A model generated the notes under the pieces. The model searched no databases, had not been told where the DNA came from, and saw only the letters and a list, made by a program, of their open reading frames with translations. The translations under genes were made by a program, and so were the position numbers. Positions 32,914 to 40,607 of a DNA stretch of 64,000 nucleotides are shown piece after piece (positions within the stretch are counted from its first letter, which is position 1; every line of letters begins with the position of its first letter). This stretch comes from Ferrovibrio xuzhouensis (GTDB lineage Bacteria > Pseudomonadota > Alphaproteobacteria > Ferrovibrionales > Ferrovibrionaceae). The DNA lies in the NCBI RefSeq assembly GCF_042648965.1, contig NZ_JBHRYJ010000001.1, positions 1,674,001 through 1,738,000 of the forward strand, read 5' to 3'.

Positions 32914-33600
32914 ATGGGTGACGGCGGCTTCCAGTTTCTCGATATCATCCTGCTCGGCGCGGTTGCGGGCTTTATCGTGCTGCGCCTGCGGTCGGTGCTC
33001 GGCCAGCGCACCGGTCACGAACAGCAGCGCCGCCGCCGCTTCGGCGGCGGGCCCGAGGCCGAGAGCGGCGAAACGGCCGACGAGAACAAGGTGATCACCC
33101 TGCCGCGCCGCGACCAGCCGGCCGCGCCCAGCGGCGATGCGAAGATCGACCGCATCACCAGCGTCGACCCCCGGTTCGATCCGGCCGAATTCGTCGCCGG
33201 CGCCACGGCGGCCTACGAGATGATCGTCACGGCGTTCGCCGCCGGCGACAAGGATACGCTGCGGCCGCTGCTGTCGCGCGAGGTGTTCACCGATTTCGCC
33301 GGCGCCATCGATGAACGCGCCAAGCGCGGCGAGATCATGGAAACCAAGGTGGTTGGCATGCGCGGCGCCGAGATCACCGAAACCCAGGTCAACGGTCGCA
33401 TCGCCGAGGTGACGGTCAGCTTTCGTAGCGAGCTGATGACCGCGATCCGCGACGCCCATGACCATGTGGTCGGCGGCCATGCCAACAAGGTCGAGGAGGT
33501 CACCGATGTGTGGACCTTCGCCCGCGACACCGGTTCGCGCGATCCGAACTGGACCCTGATCGCCACCTCCGCCCCCGCCGCGCCGACCACACCGGTATAA
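32914..33600 (+). CDS. timA: Tim44-like protein TimA
   Basis: A 228-residue protein with one N-terminal membrane segment (about 8-24: FLDIILLGAVAGFIVLR). A charged linker and a C-terminal Tim44-like domain follow (about 85-225: FDPAEFVAGATAAYEMIVTAFAAGDKDTLRPLL, then VTDVWTFARD). It is an inner-membrane-anchored relative of the mitochondrial import subunit Tim44. The bacterial role is not established to my knowledge. It overlaps mltA by one base, and its neighbours secB and mltA suggest envelope work. Confidence 0.92.
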   Translation: MGDGGFQFLDIILLGAVAGFIVLRLRSVLGQRTGHEQQRRRRFGGGPEAESGETADENKVITLPRRDQPAAPSGDAKIDRITSVDPRFDPAEFVAGATAAYEMIVTAFAAGDKDTLRPLLSREVFTDFAGAIDERAKRGEIMETKVVGMRGAEITETQVNGRIAEVTVSFRSELMTAIRDAHDHVVGGHANKVEEVTDVWTFARDTGSRDPNWTLIATSAPAAPTTPV

Positions 33601-34811
33601 TGGTGCCGCCGCTGCTGCGCCGGTTCGGCGCCGTTGTCCTGCTGGCGCTGCTCGCCGCCTGCGCCGAGGCGCCGAAGCCCCCGACCCTATCGTTCCAGCC
33701 GGCCAGCTTCGCCGGCCTGCCCGGCTGGCAGGCCGATGCGACCGCGGCCGTGCTGCCGGCACTGGCGCGCTCCTGCACGAAGCTGATGGCGCGGCCGGCC
33801 GATCGCGGGCTCGACGGCTTCGCGCAGTATGGCACGCCGGACGACTGGCGGCCCTTCTGCACCGCGCTCGGCACCCTGCGGCCGGGCGACGACGCAGCCT
33901 TGCGCGCCTTGGTCGAGGCACAGCTGCAGCCGATGGCGGTGCTCGGCGACGGCAGCGTCCAGGGGCTGTTCACGGGCTATTACGAACCGCTGGTGCACGG
34001 CAGCCGCAAGCGCCATGGCGCCTACCAGATTCCGCTGTATCGCCAGCCGCCGGATCTGGTGCAGGTCGATCTCGGCGAATTCCGCGACAGCCTGAAAGGC
34101 CAGCGCATCGCCGGCCGGGTGCGCGGCGGCCGGCTGAAACCCTATGACGACCGCAGCGGCATCGAGGCCGGTGCGCTGGAGGGCCGCAATCTCGAATTGG
34201 TCTGGCTCGACGATGCAGCCGATGCCTTCTTCCTGCAGGTGCAGGGCTCAGGCCTCGTGCAGCTCGACGACGGCGGCCAGATGCGGGTCGGCTTTTCGGC
34301 GCAGAACGGGCATCCTTACGTCGCCATCGGCCGCGTGCTGATCGCGCGCGGCGAGATGACGCGCGACCAGGTTTCGCTGCAGACCATCCGGGCCTGGCTG
34401 GCGGCGCATCCGGCGGAAGCACCGGCACTGCTGCGCGAGAATCCCTCCTACGTGTTTTTCCGCGAACTGCCCAAGCCGAAGGACGACAGCGATGGTCCGC
34501 CCGGCGCCGAGGGCGTGGCTTTGCTGCCCGGCCGCAGCCTTGCCGTCGACCGCAAGCATTTTGCGCTGGGCGTTCCGCTGTGGCTCGACACCACGCGGCC
34601 GGCGCTGCAGGCCGGCGCGGCCGATACGCCGTTGCAGCGCCTGATGGTGGCGCAGGATACCGGCGGCGCGATCACCGGCGGCGTGCGCGGCGATGTCTTC
34701 TGGGGCCATGGCGCCGCGGCCGAGGCGCTCGCCGGCCGCATGAAACAACCGGGCCGGCTGTGGCTGCTGCTGCCGAAGGCCGTGGCGTCGAAGCTGACGG
34801 CACTCTCCTGA
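33600..34811 (+). CDS. mltA: Membrane-bound lytic murein transglycosylase A
   Basis: A 403-residue outer-membrane lipoprotein that cleaves peptidoglycan with anhydro-ring formation. The lipobox LLAAC puts the lipidated Cys at 21. GLFTGYYEPLVHGSR and VQGSGLVQLDDGGQMRVGF are MltA signatures; AQDTGGAI holds the catalytic Asp of the double-psi beta-barrel, followed by GDVFWGHG. The TAATG start overlap with timA fixes the ATG at 33600. Confidence 0.95.
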   Translation: MVPPLLRRFGAVVLLALLAACAEAPKPPTLSFQPASFAGLPGWQADATAAVLPALARSCTKLMARPADRGLDGFAQYGTPDDWRPFCTALGTLRPGDDAALRALVEAQLQPMAVLGDGSVQGLFTGYYEPLVHGSRKRHGAYQIPLYRQPPDLVQVDLGEFRDSLKGQRIAGRVRGGRLKPYDDRSGIEAGALEGRNLELVWLDDAADAFFLQVQGSGLVQLDDGGQMRVGFSAQNGHPYVAIGRVLIARGEMTRDQVSLQTIRAWLAAHPAEAPALLRENPSYVFFRELPKPKDDSDGPPGAEGVALLPGRSLAVDRKHFALGVPLWLDTTRPALQAGAADTPLQRLMVAQDTGGAITGGVRGDVFWGHGAAAEALAGRMKQPGRLWLLLPKAVASKLTALS

Positions 34812-34852
34812 TTCCGCCGGAAATGACCCCAAAAGGGCGGCTTGTGATTTAA

Positions 34853-34866
34853 AGACCAATCGGTCT
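34853..34866. promoter_or_regulatory. TetR operator
   Basis: AGACC-AATC-GGTCT is a perfect 5-bp-arm palindrome, 11 bp before the tetR-family start, flanked by TTTAA and TAATATAT. This AGACCNNNNGGTCT form is common for TetR autoregulation. An 11 of 14 match lies upstream of the next gene (35534-35547). Confidence 0.75.
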
Positions 34867-34877
34867 AATATATCGCC

Positions 34878-35492
34878 ATGAACCGCCAGACCGCAGAGCC
34901 GTTACCCCGGGGCCGTCCGCGAAGCTTCGACATGGATACCGCCGTCGAACGTGCGATGGGAGTGTTCTGGTCGCGCGGCTATCACGCCACGGCGCTGCCG
35001 GACCTGCTGCAGGCAACGAAGCTGTCGCGCGGCAGCCTTTACGCCGCGTTCGGCGACAAGCATGCGCTCTTCCTGCTTGCGCTCGATCGCTACATTGCCG
35101 ATGCCGTGGCGCGGATGGATCTCGAACTTGCTGCCCGGAGAGAACCGGTCGAGGGCCTGCGGGCCTATCTTGCCGGCTATGTCGACCGCACCAGCGGCGC
35201 CCGTGGCCGGCGCGGCTGCCTGCTGGTGGCCACGGCCATGGAACTGGCCGGCCGTGATGCCGAGGTCGATCTTCGCATCGGGCGCTTTTTCAAGACCATG
35301 GGGGCCAGGGTGGCGGATGCCCTGTCCCGCGCGCAGGCGGCGGGCCGGCTGGCCGATGATGTCGAGCCTGCAATGGCCGCCCGCATTCTCGTCTGTTTCG
35401 TCGAGGGACTGCGCGTGACCGGCAAAACCGGGCCGGCCCGGACCACGGCGCAAGCCACTGCCGACGCGCTTCTCGACCGCTTCATCATCTAG
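34878..35492 (+). CDS. TetR-family regulator
   Basis: A 204-residue TetR repressor. The DNA-binding domain is GRPRSFDMDTAVERAMGVFWSRGYHATALPDLLQATKLSRGSLYAAFGDKHALF (about 12-65). The C-terminal ligand domain includes RRGCLLVATAMEL. It matches the TetR group that controls efflux or redox genes in response to small electrophiles or drugs. It has its own palindromic operator, and a second copy upstream suggests it also represses the EamA gene that follows. Confidence 0.92.
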   Translation: MNRQTAEPLPRGRPRSFDMDTAVERAMGVFWSRGYHATALPDLLQATKLSRGSLYAAFGDKHALFLLALDRYIADAVARMDLELAARREPVEGLRAYLAGYVDRTSGARGRRGCLLVATAMELAGRDAEVDLRIGRFFKTMGARVADALSRAQAAGRLADDVEPAMAARILVCFVEGLRVTGKTGPARTTAQATADALLDRFII

Positions 35493-35533
35493 ACACGCCT
35501 ATGGACGCCTGTCCCGTCAGCGCGCCCATATCT

Positions 35534-35547
35534 GGACCAAACAGTCT
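35534..35547. promoter_or_regulatory. Second TetR operator, upstream of EamA gene
   Basis: GGACCAAACAGTCT matches the operator at 34853-34866 at 11 of 14 positions and is followed by TTTAAAGGGAG, which contains the ribosome binding site. It ends 15 bp before the EamA start. Its arms are imperfect, so binding is less certain than at the first site. Confidence 0.5.
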
Positions 35548-35562
35548 TTAAAGGGAGTTGCC

Positions 35563-36423
35563 ATGTCTGTCCTCCAGATTCTCTGCGCGGTGGCCGTCCC
35601 CTTGCTCTGGGGCTATCAGTTCGTGGCCATCAAGGTGGGCGTTCAGCAGTTTCCGCCGCTCTTCTTCCTCGCATTGCGCTTCCTGGCCATCGCACTGCTG
35701 CTGGTTCCGTTCGTCAGGCGGCCCGCACGGCAACAGTTCGGCGCTGTCGCAGCCATTTCGGTTTTCCTAGGCGGACTGAACTTCGGGCTTTTCTATGTCG
35801 GCCTCGGGCTCGGTTCGGGCAGCATGTCGGCGATCGCCTATCAGCTCGCCACGCCCTTCACCATCCTTCTGGCTTGGCCGCTGCTCGCAGAAAAGCCGTC
35901 CCTGACCACGTCCATCGGCGTGGTGATTGCGTTCGCCGGCGTGGCCGCACTGGCAGCGGGGCCACGCCTGACGGCAAACGCGCTGCCGCTGCTGCTGGTG
36001 GTCGGGGCTGCCTTCGCGTTCGCGATGTCCAACATCCTGACCAAACGCCACGGTCCGTTCGATCCTTTGATGTTGATGGGCTGGTCGTCGCTGCTGACGG
36101 TGCCGCAGGTCGTGTTGATGTCGCTGCTGCTTGAGCATGGACAGCTGGCGAGCCTTGGCACGGCGGATCAATGGGGCTGGCTGGCGCTCGCCTATACGGT
36201 TTTCATCGGCGGAATCCTGGGCTTCGGCCTGTGGTTCTGGCTGATCGCCCGCTGCTCCATGGGGCGCATCGCACCCTTCGGCCTGCTGCTTCCGGTCTTC
36301 GCCGTAATGGCGAGCGTGCTGTTCCTCGGCGATCCCGTGACGGCGAAACTGGCTCTTGGTGGCCTGCTCGCGATCTCCGGCGTCGCCATCACACAGGTGA
36401 GGCCGAAGGCCCGGCCGATGTGA
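35563..36423 (+). CDS. EamA-type metabolite exporter, copy 2
   Basis: A 286-residue inner-membrane DMT transporter with ten hydrophobic segments. VAVPLLWGYQFVAIKVGVQQFPPLFFLALRF (about 9-39) resembles E. coli EamA, an O-acetylserine/cysteine exporter. The second repeat ends GLLLPVFAVMASVLFLGDPVT. Codon use is slightly less GC-rich than in neighbours. It follows a TetR gene and a matching operator, so inducible export is likely. The substrate is not defined. Confidence 0.9.
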   Translation: MSVLQILCAVAVPLLWGYQFVAIKVGVQQFPPLFFLALRFLAIALLLVPFVRRPARQQFGAVAAISVFLGGLNFGLFYVGLGLGSGSMSAIAYQLATPFTILLAWPLLAEKPSLTTSIGVVIAFAGVAALAAGPRLTANALPLLLVVGAAFAFAMSNILTKRHGPFDPLMLMGWSSLLTVPQVVLMSLLLEHGQLASLGTADQWGWLALAYTVFIGGILGFGLWFWLIARCSMGRIAPFGLLLPVFAVMASVLFLGDPVTAKLALGGLLAISGVAITQVRPKARPM

Positions 36424-36427
36424 GACT

Positions 36428-36946
36428 TTACGGGTCCGTGTCCTGGCCGCCGGCGAAGGCGCCGGCACCGAAAATGCAGTCGATGCTGGTGCCGTCGGAT
36501 GCCAGCGGCGCATGCAGGCCCTCATAATGCATCCAGCTATGGCTCTCCATCCAGGTCACCTGGCCGCGATTGATCACCGGTGCGCGGCGACGCACCACCG
36601 CGGCATAGAGCCGGTTGAACTCGGCCGCCACCGCCGGCGGGAAGATGTCGTCGATGATGCGGCCAACCTTGCCGGCACCGTAGACCTCGACATGGGCCTC
36701 GCCGAGCAGGCGGATGCGGAAGCGCCCGTCCGGCAGCACGTCGATCAGGTAGATGTTCGGCAGCAGGCCGCGCAGCTCCAGCGGATCGAGATCGGCGCGT
36801 CCGGGCAGCCGGTCGCCGGGCCCGCATTTCGACTGCCAGTAGGCCAGCAGGCTCTGCAGCACCGGGGCCTGCGGCATGTCGGAAGCGGCGCTGCCGGTCT
36901 CGCGGAAACGCAGGCTGGCGGCGGCCGGCAAGGCATTCTCGCTCAT
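36428..36946 (-). CDS. PAS_5-family protein, copy 3
   Basis: A 172-residue single-PAS protein with LLAYWQSKCGPGDRLPGRADLDPLELRGLLPNIYLIDV (about 33-70). Then come FRIRLLGEAHVEVYG, a linker FPPAVAAEFNRLYAAVVRRRAPVINRG and the closing YEGLHAPLASDGTSIDCIFGAGAF. It is closer in outline to the copy at 1665-2207 than to secB's neighbour. No output domain is visible; function unknown. It is convergent with the EamA gene, 4 bp apart. Confidence 0.75.
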   Translation of the reverse strand: MSENALPAAASLRFRETGSAASDMPQAPVLQSLLAYWQSKCGPGDRLPGRADLDPLELRGLLPNIYLIDVLPDGRFRIRLLGEAHVEVYGAGKVGRIIDDIFPPAVAAEFNRLYAAVVRRRAPVINRGQVTWMESHSWMHYEGLHAPLASDGTSIDCIFGAGAFAGGQDTDP

Positions 36947-37097
36947 GGCGTCTCACTCATGGCCGCGAGTCTGGGCTGCCGGCGGAATCCCGACAAGAAA
37001 AACTTATGTCCTGTTCCATTACCGGCTATGATTCCACCGGCCCGGGCCGCCATGCTATGCTGTTTCCGGTGTTTCACTGTTCCGGTTCTCGCTCCCC

Positions 37098-37655
37098 ATG
37101 CCGACGACTGCCGCCGCCCCGCTGATCCGCCCGTCGGATGACCGCGACCTGCCCGCCATTGCCGCCATCTATGCCCATCATGTGCTGCACGGCTATGCCA
37201 GCTTCGAGACGGAGCCGCCCGATGTCGCCGAGCTCGGCCAGCGCCGCGCCGCCATTCTCGGGAAAGGCCTGCCTTACCTGGTGGCCGAGATCGACGGCGC
37301 GGTGGTGGGCTATGCCTATGCCGGGCCCTACCGGCCACGCATCGCCTACCGCTTTTCGGTCGAGGATTCGATCTATGTGGCGCAGGACGCGCCGCGCCGC
37401 GGCATCGGCCGCGCGCTGCTGGCCGCGCTGATCGAGCACTGCACGGCGCAGGGTTATCGCCAGATGGTCGCGGTGATCGGCGATACCGGCAACATGGGCT
37501 CGATCGGCCTGCATGCGGCGCTCGGTTTCCGCGTCGTCGGCACCCTGCCGTCGATCGGCTTCAAGCATGGCCGCTGGGTCGACAGCGTGTTCATGCAGCG
37601 GCCGCTGGGCGACGGCGACCGCGACCTGCCGGGCGGTGACCCGGGGCCACGCTGA
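37098..37655 (+). CDS. GNAT acetyltransferase (phosphinothricin acetyltransferase-like)
   Basis: A 185-residue GNAT enzyme. IRPSDDRDLPAIAAIYAHHVLHGYASFETEPPD (about 10-42) and FSVEDSIYVAQDAPRRGIGRALLAALIEHC (about 86-115) resemble the Pat/YwnH group. That group acetylates phosphinothricin or methionine sulfoximine and sulfone. The acetyl-CoA loop is RRGIGRA. The substrate here is unproven. Its stop codon sits in a 17-bp tandem duplication. Confidence 0.87.
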   Translation: MPTTAAAPLIRPSDDRDLPAIAAIYAHHVLHGYASFETEPPDVAELGQRRAAILGKGLPYLVAEIDGAVVGYAYAGPYRPRIAYRFSVEDSIYVAQDAPRRGIGRALLAALIEHCTAQGYRQMVAVIGDTGNMGSIGLHAALGFRVVGTLPSIGFKHGRWVDSVFMQRPLGDGDRDLPGGDPGPR

Positions 37656-37676
37656 AACAGGGGCCGTGCTGAAACA
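37643..37676 (+). repeat. 17-bp tandem duplication at a stop codon
   Basis: GGGGCCACGCTGAAACA (37643-37659) is followed directly by GGGGCCGTGCTGAAACA (37660-37676), 15 of 17 identical. The first copy holds the GNAT stop TGA (37653-37655) and the second repeats it out of frame with the gene. Confidence 0.9.
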
Positions 37677-37678
37677 GA

Positions 37679-37885
37679 CTATCCGCCGGGCCGCAGGCGC
37701 TGCTGGTCGGCCGCGGTCAGGCCGACATCGTCGAGCAGCCGGGCATCCAGCTCGCGCAGCGCGTCGAAACTGCGCCGCCGCGCCACCCGGGCCTTGTGGC
37801 CGGCCCACAGATATGTGACGAAACGGCAAAGCAAATCCCTGGCGGCGGGCGTCTGCCGCGCCGGCCGTTCAACCGCGAAAGCCAT
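37679..37885 (-). CDS. DUF1127 small basic protein
   Basis: A 68-residue protein with the DUF1127 pattern in its second half: RRRSFDALRELDARLLDDVGLT. It is Arg-rich. Short DUF1127 proteins in rhizobia have been tied to phosphate and carbon metabolism and RNA turnover; the role here is unknown. It is divergent from the LysR gene at 37988, with a 102-bp gap. Confidence 0.85.
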   Translation of the reverse strand: MAFAVERPARQTPAARDLLCRFVTYLWAGHKARVARRRSFDALRELDARLLDDVGLTAADQQRLRPGG

Positions 37886-37987
37886 GGAAAACCTCGCTTG
37901 ATCAGGCTGTCTGCGGCCGTATGATAGGCAGCGACGGCGCCACCACCAGCCGTCATTTGCTCACCTGTCTGTCAGGAAAACTCACAG

Positions 37988-38887
37988 ATGCGGCCCCTGC
38001 CGCCCCTCAATGCCCTGCGCGCCTTCGAGGCCGCCGCCCGGCTCGGCAGCTTCAGCCGCGCGGCCGAGGAACTCGGCGTCACCCATGGCGCGGTCAGCCG
38101 CCATGTGCAGACGCTGGAACAGTTCCTCGGTGCCGCGCTGTTCCGCCCGCAGGGCCGCGGCCGGGTGCCGACCGAACGTGCCGCGGTCTATCTTGCCGAG
38201 GTCAGCGCCGCGCTCGACCGGCTCGGCAGCGCCACCGAACGCATGCGCGAGCCGGCCACCGTGCGCACCGTGCGGGTCAGCATTGTCGCCACCTTCGCCA
38301 TGCGCTGGCTGATCCCGCGGCTGTCGGCCTTCCAGATCGCACATCCGCGTGTCGAAATCCGGCTGGTCACCTCGACCGAGGCCGTCGAGCATCTGCAGGA
38401 CGAGTTCGACGTGGCGATCCGCCGCCACGCCATGCATCGCCCGGGCTATGTCTCGCGGCATTTCCTCGCCGATCCGAACCTGCCGGTGGCGGCGCCGGCG
38501 CTGCTGGCGCGCTGTCCCGTCGCCACCCCGGCCGACCTGCTGCAGGCGCCGCTGCTGCACAGCGACTCAAAGCCGAATGCCTGGCTCGAATGGTTCCGCG
38601 CCGCCGGCTTTTCCTCGCGCCAGCTGCCGACCGGCGGCCAGCGTTTCGAGAATTACTTCTTCGCGCTGGAGGCGGCGCTGCGCGGCCTCGGCTTCGCGGT
38701 CGGCGCCCTGCCGCTGGTGGCCGACGATCTCGCCGCCGGCCGCCTGGTGGCGCCGCTGGCGGGCCCGATCTTCGTCTCCGAAGGCTACCACGTGCTGTAT
38801 CCGGCCAACCGCAGCAACGGTACGGTGATGCAGTTCGTCGACTGGCTGGTCGCCGAAGGCGCGCGCGTCGACACGGCGCCAGCCTGA
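37988..38887 (+). CDS. LysR-family regulator (GcvA-like)
   Basis: A 299-residue LysR regulator of the GcvA type. It starts PPLNALRAFEAAARLGSFSRAAEELGVTHGAVSRHVQTLE (about 4-43) and has the effector-domain start RVSIVATFAMRWLIPRLSAF. The last part contains ALEAALRGLGFAVGALPLV. A possible target is the divergent DUF1127 gene or the hydrolase gene 4 bp downstream. The inducer is unknown. Confidence 0.92.
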   Translation: MRPLPPLNALRAFEAAARLGSFSRAAEELGVTHGAVSRHVQTLEQFLGAALFRPQGRGRVPTERAAVYLAEVSAALDRLGSATERMREPATVRTVRVSIVATFAMRWLIPRLSAFQIAHPRVEIRLVTSTEAVEHLQDEFDVAIRRHAMHRPGYVSRHFLADPNLPVAAPALLARCPVATPADLLQAPLLHSDSKPNAWLEWFRAAGFSSRQLPTGGQRFENYFFALEAALRGLGFAVGALPLVADDLAAGRLVAPLAGPIFVSEGYHVLYPANRSNGTVMQFVDWLVAEGARVDTAPA

Positions 38888-38891
38888 CGGC

Positions 38892-39785
38892 ATGGCCGAG
38901 GAATCCCTCGCCCTGATCGATGCGACGGGCACGCTGCATTTGGAGGGCATCGCCGGTGCAGTGCCATGGTGGAGCTTCACCAAGACGGTGATCGCCATCG
39001 CCGCGCTGCGCCTGGTCGAGCGCGGTACGCTGGCGCTGGACGCGCCGCTGGCGGGCGAGGAGTACAGCCTTGCGCAACTGCTGCGCCACGAGGCCGGCTT
39101 GTCCGATTACGGCGGCCTTGCGCGATATCATGCGGATGTGGCGGCGGGCGCGGCGCCATGGCCGGTCGACCGCCTGCTGGCCGAGACGGAAGCGGATCGC
39201 CTGCGCTATGCCCCAGGTCATGGCTGGGCCTATTCCAATATCGGCTATATGAAGGCGGCGACGCACATCGCGCAGGCCGCCGGCCTGCCGCTCGCCGATG
39301 CTTTGCGGCAGCTTGTCTTCGCACCGGCCGGACTGGCGGATACGCGGCTGGCGCTTGAGCCTGCCGATCTTGCCGATGTCGCCATGGGCGGCGCACGCGG
39401 CTATCACCCGGGCTGGGTCTATCACGGTCTGGTCGTCGGCCCGGTGGTGGAAGCGGCGCGCCTGCTGCATGCATTGGTCACCGGCGGTCTGCTGCGGCCG
39501 GAGAGTTTCGCGCGCCTGCTGGATGGCCGGCCGCTGCCTGAACAGCGCAGCGCGACCTATCCCGATCCGGCTTACGGTCTGGGGCTGATGTTATGGGCAC
39601 ACGAGCCGCTGGGTCATCCGCTCGGCCATACCGGCGGCGGTCCCGGCAGCAGCATTGCCGTCTATGCGCTGGGGCATCGGGTCTGTGCAGTGTGGAGCGC
39701 GGCATCCGTTCCGGTCGATCCGGCGGCGCGAGCCTTTGCCCGGCTGGCAGAGGCGTTGCCAGCGGCGACCAAGGCGCTAGAGTGA
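38892..39785 (+). CDS. Beta-lactamase-fold serine hydrolase
   Basis: A 297-residue class C beta-lactamase-like protein. The SxxK nucleophile motif SFTK is at 28-31, the YxN motif YSN at 114-116 and an HTGGGPGS block takes the place of KTG. No signal peptide is seen, so a cytosolic esterase or peptidase is more likely than true beta-lactamase. It follows the LysR gene by 4 bp and precedes lutA by 22 bp. Confidence 0.87.
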   Translation: MAEESLALIDATGTLHLEGIAGAVPWWSFTKTVIAIAALRLVERGTLALDAPLAGEEYSLAQLLRHEAGLSDYGGLARYHADVAAGAAPWPVDRLLAETEADRLRYAPGHGWAYSNIGYMKAATHIAQAAGLPLADALRQLVFAPAGLADTRLALEPADLADVAMGGARGYHPGWVYHGLVVGPVVEAARLLHALVTGGLLRPESFARLLDGRPLPEQRSATYPDPAYGLGLMLWAHEPLGHPLGHTGGGPGSSIAVYALGHRVCAVWSAASVPVDPAARAFARLAEALPAATKALE

Positions 39786-39807
39786 CGACGAGGAGACCCC
39801 GTTCGCC

Positions 39808-40593
39808 ATGACCAGTCCCGCCGCCCCCGCCGACGCGAAACCGCACGTCGCCCTGTTCGTCACCTGCCTCGTCGACCTGTACCGGCCGAGCGTCGGCTTT
39901 GCCGCGATCCGGCTGCTGGAAGATGCCGGCTGCAGCGTGACAGTGCCGGACGCGCAGGTCTGCTGCGGCCAGCCGGCCTATAATGCCGGCGACCGTGCCG
40001 ATACCACGGCCATCGCCAGACAGGTGATCGCCGCCTTCGAGGGCTACGACTATGTGGTGGCGCCGTCCGGTTCCTGCGGCGGCATGATCCGCGACCATTA
40101 CCCGGCATTGTTCGCCGCCGAGCCGGCCTGGCAGGCGCGCGCCAATGATCTGGCCGGCCGCACATACGAGCTGACCAGCTTCCTGGTCGACGTGCTCAAG
40201 GTCGACAGCCTCGCCAATGTCGCCTGCGACGGCACGGCAACCTATCACGACAGCTGTTCGGGTCTGCGTGAACTCGGCGTGAAGGAGCAGCCGCGCAAGC
40301 TGCTCGACTCCGTCGCCGGGCTGGAGCTGGTCGAGATGGCGACGCCGGAGACCTGCTGCGGCTTCGGCGGCACCTTCTGCATCAAGTACGGCGAGGTCTC
40401 GACCGACATTGTCGGCCGCAAGACCGCCGACATCGCCGCCACCGGCGCCGGGATGCTGCTGGCTGGCGACATGGGCTGTCTGCTCAACATGGCCGGCAAG
40501 CTGAAGCGCGAGGGCAGCAAGGTGCAGGTGCGCCATGTCGCCGAGGTGCTGGCCGGCATGGCGGATACGCCCGCCATCGGCGAAGCCGAGTAA
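39808..40593 (+). CDS. lutA: L-lactate utilisation protein LutA (Fe-S subunit)
   Basis: A 261-residue subunit with two CCG domains, each with the twin-cysteine motif (VCCGQPAYN and TCCGFGGTFC) plus upstream single cysteines (VTCLVDLYRP, HDSCSGLRELG). These bind Fe-S clusters, as in LutA and glycolate oxidase GlcF. It is the first gene of lutABC, which oxidises L-lactate to pyruvate in the cytosol and passes electrons to the respiratory chain. Confidence 0.94.
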   Translation: MTSPAAPADAKPHVALFVTCLVDLYRPSVGFAAIRLLEDAGCSVTVPDAQVCCGQPAYNAGDRADTTAIARQVIAAFEGYDYVVAPSGSCGGMIRDHYPALFAAEPAWQARANDLAGRTYELTSFLVDVLKVDSLANVACDGTATYHDSCSGLRELGVKEQPRKLLDSVAGLELVEMATPETCCGFGGTFCIKYGEVSTDIVGRKTADIAATGAGMLLAGDMGCLLNMAGKLKREGSKVQVRHVAEVLAGMADTPAIGEAE

Positions 40594-40607
40594 GGGAGCG
40601 CAACGCC

